NCBI GenBank assembly: GCA_002899765.1
Contig: PPDH01000040.1
Location: 111,254-154,075, forward strand
DNA length: 42,822 nt
Direction of reading: 5' to 3'
Origin: Sulfurimonas sp.
GTDB taxonomy: Bacteria; Campylobacterota; Campylobacteria; Campylobacterales; Sulfurimonadaceae
Both the position numbers and the translations under genes were made by a program. The notes under the pieces were generated by a model. That model was not told the DNA's origin, searched no databases, and saw only the letters and a program-made list of their open reading frames with translations. Position 1 is the stretch's first letter; every line of letters starts with the position of its first letter. Positions 36,774 to 42,822 of this stretch are shown piece by piece.

Positions 36774-37583
36774 TTGAGAGTAGCATTTATAGGAGACATA
36801 GTCGGAAGCCCCGGCAGAGATATGCTAAAGAGCCACTTGGCAAAGGTAAGAGCAGAGTATGGCATTGATTTTGTTATAGCAAACTATGAGAATGCCTCTC
36901 ACGGGTTTGGTTTGACTCTTAAAAATGCCAATGAGCTTTTTGGTTACGGGATTGACTGCATGAGCGGCGGAAATCATACATGGGATAAAAAAGAGGTAGA
37001 GGCGCTTTTTACATCACATGAGATTTTACGACCGCATAACTATCCTGATGAGGTAAACGGAACAGGCTGCAAGATATATGACGTAGCAGGAGAAAAACTG
37101 GCAGTCCTAAATCTTATGGGGCACTATGCCATGCCGTATACAGACAATGCTTTTAGATGTGCCAAAGAGAGTGTTGAGTCTTTACATGTAGAGGGTGTAA
37201 AAAATATTTTTATAGACTTTCATGCAGAAGCAACCAGTGAAAAAAGAGCTATGATGATGCTTCTTCAAGGAAGAGTAAGTGCGATAATCGGAACGCATAC
37301 ACATGTGGGAACCGATGATTTTAAAATAGCCAATGCAACTGCTTATCTCACGGACATGGGGCTTACGGGCTGCAGAGATAATGTAATAGGTATGGATGAA
37401 AAAGTACCTCTCAAGCAGTTTTTAACCGGTCTAAGAGGGCATTTTGATATTCCAAAAAAGTGTAAAAAAATAATGCAGATAGCTATAATGGACTTCAATG
37501 ACGGCAGATGTGAAAGCGCATTTAAACTTAAGATATTTGATGATGGAATTGTACTCAAAACAGATGCGTGGATAGAGAGTTAA
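36774..37583 (+). CDS. ymdB: YmdB-family metallophosphoesterase (TIGR00282)
   Basis: 269 aa. Metal-binding blocks: GDIVGSPGRD at the N-terminus, NYENASHGFG, SGGNHTWDK, and GTHTHVGTDD near 37285, the full set of the YmdB/Dr1281 family. Characterised Bacillus members hydrolyse 2',3'-cyclic nucleotides. TTG start with AAAGGAAAG upstream. The stop TAA overlaps by 2 bases that of the convergent gene at 37580. The name ymdB here means the Bacillus phosphodiesterase, not the unrelated E. coli YmdB. Confidence 0.9.
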   Translation: MRVAFIGDIVGSPGRDMLKSHLAKVRAEYGIDFVIANYENASHGFGLTLKNANELFGYGIDCMSGGNHTWDKKEVEALFTSHEILRPHNYPDEVNGTGCKIYDVAGEKLAVLNLMGHYAMPYTDNAFRCAKESVESLHVEGVKNIFIDFHAEATSEKRAMMMLLQGRVSAIIGTHTHVGTDDFKIANATAYLTDMGLTGCRDNVIGMDEKVPLKQFLTGLRGHFDIPKKCKKIMQIAIMDFNDGRCESAFKLKIFDDGIVLKTDAWIES

Positions 37584-38041
37584 GCGGCAGATGCTATGCG
37601 GTAATATTTATCATTTTCCATATAGGTATTTACCATAGCATAACGTAGATTTTTCTCTTTTGCTTCTTTGACTTCAGGAGAGAGTTTCTCATCTATTTTA
37701 GGCAGATAAGATAAAGCAGGAGACGGTTTTTTGACTAAAGAGAACATCTTACTGTTCTCTTCATAAGCAGTTTTTGCACTCTTTAGAGTGTTAAGTTGTT
37801 TGAGCGTAAATTCGTTTTGGTTTGTTGAGTGTTCTTGTAATTTTTGTTGATTGTGAAAAACTTTGTAGTTGGAAATATAGTTAATCGGTAAATTTTTATC
37901 ACTGTACGAGTTGGGTGTTTTTGTATCTAAAAAACTATCTGTAAAAGAGTAAGTGTTACTTTTGGAGTCGCTGTTTTTTAAATCGCTGTTTTTATTTGGA
38001 TTGCTTGTATTAACGTAAGTGCTGTAAAGTGATACAAACAT
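37580..38041 (-). CDS. Asn/Ser/Lys-rich hypothetical protein
   Basis: 153 aa with no signal peptide or membrane segment. The N-terminal 55 residues are rich in Asn, Ser and Asp and probably disordered; the C-terminal half (LSYLPKIDEKLSPEVKEAKEKN) is helical and ends in an NTYMENDKYYRIASAA tail. A strong GGAGG (38053-38049) eight bases before the ATG argues that it is a real gene. Similar small polar proteins occur next to motility genes in this phylum, but I cannot assign a family. Divergent from the response regulator and convergent with ymdB. Confidence 0.55.
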   Translation of the reverse strand: MFVSLYSTYVNTSNPNKNSDLKNSDSKSNTYSFTDSFLDTKTPNSYSDKNLPINYISNYKVFHNQQKLQEHSTNQNEFTLKQLNTLKSAKTAYEENSKMFSLVKKPSPALSYLPKIDEKLSPEVKEAKEKNLRYAMVNTYMENDKYYRIASAA

Positions 38042-38091
38042 AAAAACACCTCCAAATCATTTGTTTAGATTATATCACTTTTTAATGTAAT

Positions 38092-38110
38092 AAAAAAGAA
38101 ATTCTTTTTT
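38092..38110. repeat. AT-rich palindrome in the divergent regulator spacer
   Basis: AAAAAAGAA-A-TTCTTTTTT is a perfect 19-base palindrome between the hypothetical gene and the response-regulator gene. It lies just upstream of the TACAAT-type -10 (38113-38118) and could be an operator or autoregulatory site for the response regulator; composition alone could also produce it. Confidence 0.3.
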
Positions 38111-38144
38111 GATACAATAGTTAAAATATATTTGGGGACATTTA

Positions 38145-38819
38145 ATGAGTGCAAAAATTGTTGTTGTAGAAGATGAAGAGGATATTTTAGAACTTATTGA
38201 GTACAATTTACAAAAAGAGGGATATGAAGTTATAGGTTTTTTAAACACTAAAAGTGTTGAACAGATGCTTATTGAAGAGGAGGTAGACCTTCTTATCATG
38301 GATAGAAATCTTCCCGGAGTCGAGGGAAGCGAGTTTGTTCAAAGGCTCTCAAGAGAGGGATTTACAACACCGGTAATATATCTAAGCGCAAAAAATCTGG
38401 ACTCTGAGATAGAAGAGGGGTTTTTAAGAGGAGGAGACGATTACATAACAAAACCGTTTAACATGAAAGAGTTGATGCTGCGTATAAAAGCCGTTTTGCG
38501 AAGAACTTCTAAGAAAATGCAAGATGGAATTTTGTCTCACAGAGATTTGGTTTTAGATAAAAGTTCAAGAATATTGACGGTTGATGGCAAAAAAACAGAT
38601 GTTACAAAACTGGAGTTTAATCTTTTGTGTGAATTTATTCTCAACAAAAACAGCGTGCTTGACCGTGACTACCTTTTAGAGAATGTCTGGGGAGACGGCG
38701 AAGAGTACCAATACAGAACCGTAAATGTCGCCATAAACAGACTAAAAGAGAAGATAGACCCCGATAAAACAAAAGAGTATATAGAAACAGTTCGCGGAGT
38801 TGGGTATAAACTGTGCTAA
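38145..38819 (+). CDS. OmpR/PhoB-family response regulator
   Basis: 224 aa. Receiver domain: acidic pocket E9/D10 with D53 as phospho-acceptor (LLIMDRNLPGVEG), S81 and K103 (YITKPF). C-terminal winged-helix DNA-binding domain shows TKLEFNLLCEFILN and the RTVNVAINRLKEKI recognition helix, ending ETVRGVGYKL. Closest in form to PhoB; target genes unknown. ATG 38145 has GGGGACATTT upstream. The gene overlaps the histidine kinase GTG start, so the two are a cognate pair. Confidence 0.92.
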   Translation: MSAKIVVVEDEEDILELIEYNLQKEGYEVIGFLNTKSVEQMLIEEEVDLLIMDRNLPGVEGSEFVQRLSREGFTTPVIYLSAKNLDSEIEEGFLRGGDDYITKPFNMKELMLRIKAVLRRTSKKMQDGILSHRDLVLDKSSRILTVDGKKTDVTKLEFNLLCEFILNKNSVLDRDYLLENVWGDGEEYQYRTVNVAINRLKEKIDPDKTKEYIETVRGVGYKLC

Positions 38820-40207
38820 AAATACATCAGATATTTATATTAAAGTTTTTATTTCTTTTCATAACCACACTTTTAATATCTTCAGTTATTAGTTACATTG
38901 TACTTAAAGATATAATCATACAACATAATAAAAATCACTTAAAACATGCAATAGAATTTATGGAGCTGGATTTAAAAAATGTAGATAATTTAGATGATTT
39001 TGCAACTAAAATAAATGAAAAAACTTCTCTTAGAGTAACTATAATTGCAGGAAGCGGAACTGTTTTGGCTGAGTCGGATGCAGATAAAAATGAGATGGAT
39101 AATCATGCATCAAGATTTGAGGTTATGGCTTCTAACACACAAGATTACGGTTATATAACGAGATATTCAAACACGGTAAAAGCAGATTTTTTATATGTTG
39201 CAAAAAAAGTAGTCTATAAAAATGAGCAGATATATATAAGACTCTCTATGAGTTTGGCACAAATTATGTATGACTTTTACTCTTTGTGGACGAGATTGTT
39301 TTTTGTATTTGTAGTAATTGTTATTATTGCGGCTTTTGTATCTAAAAATATGAGTCAAAAAGTGGTTTACGACATTGAGCAGATTACAAATTATTTGGAT
39401 GAGATTTCAAACAAAAACTATAAAGCGATTATTAAAACTAAATATTTCTATGAATTTTTGCAGATTTCTCTTCTTTTAAAAAATTTAGTAAAAAAACTGA
39501 GTAAAAGCGAGAAGAAAAAGTCAAAACACATGGCAAAGTTAAGGCTGGTAAACAAACAGAGAAACGATATCCTCTCTGCTCTTTCACATGAGTTTAAAAA
39601 CCCTGTAGCGGCAATAATGGGGTATGCACAGACTATTCAAGAAGACAGCACTATGCCGCAAAATATACGTGATAAATTTTTAAGCAAAATCAGCTCAAAC
39701 TGAGAAAAAATATCTAAAATGCTCGATAGACTGGCTCTTTCGGTAAAGCTGGAAAACGGCGATTTGACACTTAAGAAAAGTGAGTTTGATTTAGGCGCGC
39801 TCTGCGCGGAAGTCGCATCAAATTTTGCATCAAAATATAAAGATAGAGATATAGTGCTCAAGGTTGAAAAATTGATGATTTTTAGCGATAAAACCATGCT
39901 TGAGCTTGTATTGGACAATTTGGTAGACAATGCTTTAAAATACTCAAGCGGTGATGTTATTATAGCTCTAAAGGACGGTAATATTTTAGTACAAGATAAC
40001 GGTATCGGAATAAAAGAGGAGCATCTGCAAAAAATTACAAATAAATTTTACAGAGTAGATAAAAACAGCTGGGATAACTCCATGGGGCTCGGTTTAGCGA
40101 TGGTTAGCTATGTTTTGAGACTTCTTGATTCCTCTCTTGAGATAACCTCAGAATTTACAAAAGGTTCGATATTTAGCTTTAGTGTCCAAAATATGATAAA
40201 GAGTTAG
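38813..40207 (+). CDS. Membrane sensor histidine kinase, interrupted by in-frame TGA
   Basis: GTG start overlaps the response-regulator stop. Two membrane helices (about residues 9-31 and 161-176) flank a small periplasmic sensor region of about 130 residues; dimerisation box with H259 (SALSHEFKNPVAA) follows. TGA at 39701-39703 breaks the frame after LSKISSN; the same frame continues EKISKMLDRLAL. The ATP-binding half beyond the stop has the N box LDNLVDNALKYSSG, the G1 box VQDNGIGIKEEHL and the G2 box MGLGLAMVSYVL. Intact length about 464 aa. As written the stop would separate the phospho-acceptor His from the catalytic ATPase domain. PhoR-like by order and size; stimulus unknown. Confidence 0.88.
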
Positions 40208-41868
40208 ATTTTTGACTGAATAATCATTTTTTTTGCTTCAAAAAGTTCAATCGCTTTTTGAACCATCGGTTCATCTTTAATCTCTGTTGCATCAATTTCT
40301 CTTGAAGAGTCGCTGCTTTGGCACCCGCTTACACAACTGGCACTTCCTCCCATTTCCGCATCTTCTATCATTGATGTTGATTGGGTGTCATTTATGGGTG
40401 GCTCTTTTGGTTCATTTTTTTTTTCTTCTTCAACTCTTTTTGTGCAGGCTTCATGTTTGATTTTTGTTTCAAAACCAAAAAGTTCTCTTACAAACTGCTT
40501 TACGACAGAGTAGCCATGTGTTAAAATCTTTTTACACTCTTCGTCCGCGCAACTCTCCCATTTAAGGGTGTTTTCTTCAAAAGAGATAAAAGATATGCTC
40601 TTCTCAAAACACTCGCCTAGTTCAGGGCTTCTATCTTTTAATTTAGCAATAAGCTTCTCAAATATTGCCATATCCGGATTTACTTCAACATGAAAATCTT
40701 CTGCAGCTTCTACGCTTTCATGTTGTTCATAAATCTCCTCTTGCTGCGGATACTCTTCTTGTTTTGGTGTCACACTAGAATATGAGAGGGCAGGTCTTTG
40801 AATCTCTTTTTGTAAGGACTCAATCATCTGGTCAACCTCTTTTATGCGAAGTGCTTCTATCATTTTAAAAAATATAAGCGAGAGTACAAAAGAGCCCTCC
40901 GCATTTATGCTAAATAGATATTTGGAGTCGCTTAGTATTCTAAAAAATCTATCTAATACAAGCGTGGAGTAGAGCGCATCGCCTGCATACATCCTCTCTT
41001 TGAGGTATGCGATAAGCTCATCTACAACCATCTCCGCTTCATAATCTTCTAAAATCTTTATAAACTTGATGAGAGCGGCATAATCTTTTGCAAAAACCGC
41101 TCCGAAGAGTTTGCTTATAAACTCCGGGTCTACAAGTCCTAGCATATCCGTAACGGTACGGACGTCTACATGATTTCTAGAGTAGATGATGGCTTGATCC
41201 ATAAGCGTGAGCGTATCTCTAAGACTTCCGCTTCCGCTTCTTGCTAAAATCTCCAAAGCTTCGTTTTCGTACTTAATCCCTTCAAGATTGAGTATGTGTG
41301 CTAAATGATCTACGATTTTGTTTGTAGCAATCGACTTAAATCTAAAGTGCTGCGTACGGCTTAAAATAGTAGCGGGAAGCTTGAGCGGGTCGGTAGTTGC
41401 AAGGATAAATTTGACGTAAGATGGAGGCTCTTCAAGTGTTTTAAGAAGAGCATTAAAAGCCTCTTTTGTTAACATGTGAACTTCATCTATGATAAAGATT
41501 TTAAATCTGGCAGTAGTTGGTTTGTATTTTGTCTGTTCGATTAAATCTCTTATATCGTCTATTTTTCTCGAAGATGCCCCATCCATCTCAACAACGTCCA
41601 TGTGACGGTTCTCAAGCGCCATAGTACAGTTTTGACAACTTCCGCATGGTTGATGAGTTATCCCTTTTTCACAAATAAGAGCTTTGGCAAATATACGAGC
41701 CGTGGATGTTTTTCCGCTACCTCTAAGACCTGAAAACAGGTATGCATGTGAGAGTCTGTTTGCATCAAGTGCAAGTGAAAGAGTTTGTGAAATCGTCTCT
41801 TGACCTATAAGTTCATCAAAGCTTTTTTGTCTGTACTTTCTTGCTAATACCTCTGAACTCTCTTTCAC
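40204..41868 (-). CDS. dnaX: DNA polymerase III gamma/tau subunit
   Basis: 554 aa clamp-loader ATPase. Walker A is GLRGSGKT (residues 47-54), the zinc-binding cysteines are C66, C75, C78 and C81, Walker B is FIIDEVH (125-131), and sensor 1 LATTDPLKLPATILSR includes the arginine finger region SRTQHF. After the collar domain (to about 350) the tau-type tail is charged and low complexity. The GTG start has GGGAGAA upstream. The C-terminus overlaps the convergent histidine kinase end by 4 bases. Essential for replisome assembly. Confidence 0.95.
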   Translation of the reverse strand: MKESSEVLARKYRQKSFDELIGQETISQTLSLALDANRLSHAYLFSGLRGSGKTSTARIFAKALICEKGITHQPCGSCQNCTMALENRHMDVVEMDGASSRKIDDIRDLIEQTKYKPTTARFKIFIIDEVHMLTKEAFNALLKTLEEPPSYVKFILATTDPLKLPATILSRTQHFRFKSIATNKIVDHLAHILNLEGIKYENEALEILARSGSGSLRDTLTLMDQAIIYSRNHVDVRTVTDMLGLVDPEFISKLFGAVFAKDYAALIKFIKILEDYEAEMVVDELIAYLKERMYAGDALYSTLVLDRFFRILSDSKYLFSINAEGSFVLSLIFFKMIEALRIKEVDQMIESLQKEIQRPALSYSSVTPKQEEYPQQEEIYEQHESVEAAEDFHVEVNPDMAIFEKLIAKLKDRSPELGECFEKSISFISFEENTLKWESCADEECKKILTHGYSVVKQFVRELFGFETKIKHEACTKRVEEEKKNEPKEPPINDTQSTSMIEDAEMGGSASCVSGCQSSDSSREIDATEIKDEPMVQKAIELFEAKKMIIQSKI

Positions 41869-41921
41869 GTATCTTCTCCCTTTTTTGTTGGAGCGATTCT
41901 AACATTTATAGGGTTAAATTA

Positions 41922-42689
41922 TCATAACAGACAACTTATGGAGATATGATTGCTCTCTTGTTTTGCAACTTTTTTTTGAAGAGATAAGATGTCATTTAAA
42001 TAGTCTGCGCTTCTTTTGGTTGTATTTCTGCGAACAACAAGCAGTGCTGCACTTGTACAAAGCAGAGGAAACTTTTTTTTCTTCCCCTCTCTATCTGTAG
42101 AAATAATGTAGCCTTTTTCTTTATCCTCTTTTGAGTAGAGTCCTCTTGCATCATCGGCAAATTTTTTCACCATATCAGAGAGCATATTTATATGCGCCTC
42201 TTCGCTCTGTTCATCCGACTCTACAGCTACAAAAAAATCATCGCCTCCTATGTGCCCTTTAAAAAACTCGGAGGGTAAATTTTTTCTCAAAATATCGGCA
42301 AAAAGTATAATAGCTCTATCTCCGTTTCTAAAACCGTAAACATCATTAAATGCTTTAAAATTGTCTAAATCGAAATAGCATAAAATATATAACTCTTTAT
42401 TTGCGCTCACTTGGGCAAAAAATTTCTCTATCATAGAGTTTCCGGGGAGTTTTGTAAGAGGGTTTTGTTCTGTCGCATGGATAAGATTTTGTTCGTTCAT
42501 AATGGTAATAATTGCTCTTGCAGATAAAAAACCGTAATATTTTGAGTTGTTTGTTATTATGATACCGATAGATTCTGCATTGTTGGAAAAAAGTTCAATA
42601 ATTGTCAGAATATTACAGTTTACCTCCGTTATGCCGCAAGGGTTTAAAAGATTTTTTAATTTTAGTTTTTCTGCACAGTTATTTGCCAA
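41922..42689 (-). CDS. GGDEF-domain protein with CBS-like N-terminal region, start uncertain
   Basis: The N-terminal part (about residues 1-75) is CBS-like, similar to the linker in CBS-GGDEF regulators (IGIIITNNSKYYGFLSARAI), then NPLTKLPGN, a typical lead into the GGDEF domain. The GGDEF signature is changed to GGDDF (HIGGDDFFVAV), and no RxxD inhibitory site precedes it, so activity is doubtful. TTG at 42689 is the first usable in-frame start, but the frame is open up to about 42790 and the upstream residues (SIKEYIYSPYGRALL) look like the same family, so the real N-terminus is probably longer and its start codon has been lost or is non-standard. Confidence 0.8.
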   Translation of the reverse strand: MANNCAEKLKLKNLLNPCGITEVNCNILTIIELFSNNAESIGIIITNNSKYYGFLSARAIITIMNEQNLIHATEQNPLTKLPGNSMIEKFFAQVSANKELYILCYFDLDNFKAFNDVYGFRNGDRAIILFADILRKNLPSEFFKGHIGGDDFFVAVESDEQSEEAHINMLSDMVKKFADDARGLYSKEDKEKGYIISTDREGKKKKFPLLCTSAALLVVRRNTTKRSADYLNDILSLQKKVAKQESNHISISCLL

Positions 42690-42813
42690 TAAAGCTCTTC
42701 CATAAGGGGAGTAGATATATTCTTTAATTGAACCCTCTGAACAAACACCAGGAAAATCATTTATTAGCAGTAATTTGGTAAAATAATATAAATATCAAGA
42801 GCAGGAAGTAGTT

Positions 42814-42822
42814 ATGCAACCA
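42814..42822 (+). CDS. Start of a divergent gene, cut by the window edge
   Basis: ATGCAACCA is preceded by AGGAAG at a spacing of about 6, and AT-rich promoter-like DNA lies upstream. Only the first three codons (Met-Gln-Pro) are inside the window, so the product cannot be identified. Confidence 0.35.

Noticed and set aside
5051-39703. Alternative genetic code (stop reassigned to Glu or Gly)
   Set aside because: TAA, TAG and TGA are all involved, yet the same codons end most other genes at normal positions next to new starts. A reassigned code would leave many genes without stops, which is not seen.

Overview
The window looks like a chromosomal segment of a Campylobacterota (epsilonproteobacterial) organism, most likely Sulfurimonas-like. 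This rests on its low GC, the short AT-rich promoters, the DUF6394-type membrane protein, the multihaem cytochromes, and a block yajC-secD-secF-(small genes)-leuS-lptE-(GGDEF)-folC-M23 peptidase-bactofilin-mfd. As I recall it, that gene order matches the Helicobacter pylori HP1551-HP1541 region, where csd2, csd1 and ccmA lie between folC and mfd. The genus is an inference; no rRNA or tRNA gene was seen.

Layout. (1) 1-9614 is an accessory island, visibly AT-richer than the rest. It holds a large SF1 (Upf1/Dna2-type) helicase whose 5' end is cut by the window and broken by a frameshift; a Tn7-like transposition module on the minus strand (tnsA-tnsB-tnsC-tniQ, 7439 to 2871); a DUF262/DUF1524 (GmrSD-type) putative type IV restriction protein; and a small acidic orphan ORF. 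(2) 9657-15686 carries two paralogous short-chain dehydrogenases flanking an AraC regulator, then a cytochrome c peroxidase-like protein with three CxxCH sites, a membrane-anchored five-CxxCH cytochrome and a thioredoxin-like protein. (3) 15694-20234, minus strand: lnt, ppk1, a gamma-carbonic-anhydrase-like hexapeptide protein and a TRIC/YicG membrane protein. (4) 20338-33864 is the conserved housekeeping block for Sec translocation, leucyl-tRNA synthetase, envelope and cell-shape genes, folate synthesis and transcription-coupled repair. (5) 33961-36699 is a small accessory insertion: a RhuM protein with a PLD-like C-terminus and a KAP-type P-loop NTPase. (6) 36774-42822 has ymdB, an Asn/Ser-rich hypothetical gene, a PhoB/PhoR-like two-component pair, dnaX, a GGDEF protein and the first codons of a divergent gene.

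The most striking feature is genome-wide rather than local. Six reading frames are cut by a single in-frame stop with clear homologous or plausible coding sequence continuing in the same frame beyond it: tnsB (TAA), the multihaem cytochrome (TAA), leuS (TAG), mfd (TAA), the KAP NTPase (TAA) and the histidine kinase (TGA). In leuS and mfd family knowledge says the lost residue is Glu, so the change is GAG to TAG and GAA to TAA (G to T); the others fit the same change (GAA or GGA). The expected leuS start is TTT where TTG would fit. Since leuS is essential, this suggests consensus errors of oxidative (G to T) type, a G:C-to-T:A mutator history, or much less likely stop readthrough. Interrupted genes are annotated here over their full length with the stop position given.

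No CRISPR array, cas gene, rRNA or tRNA was recognised. No gene-free stretch exceeds 300 bases.
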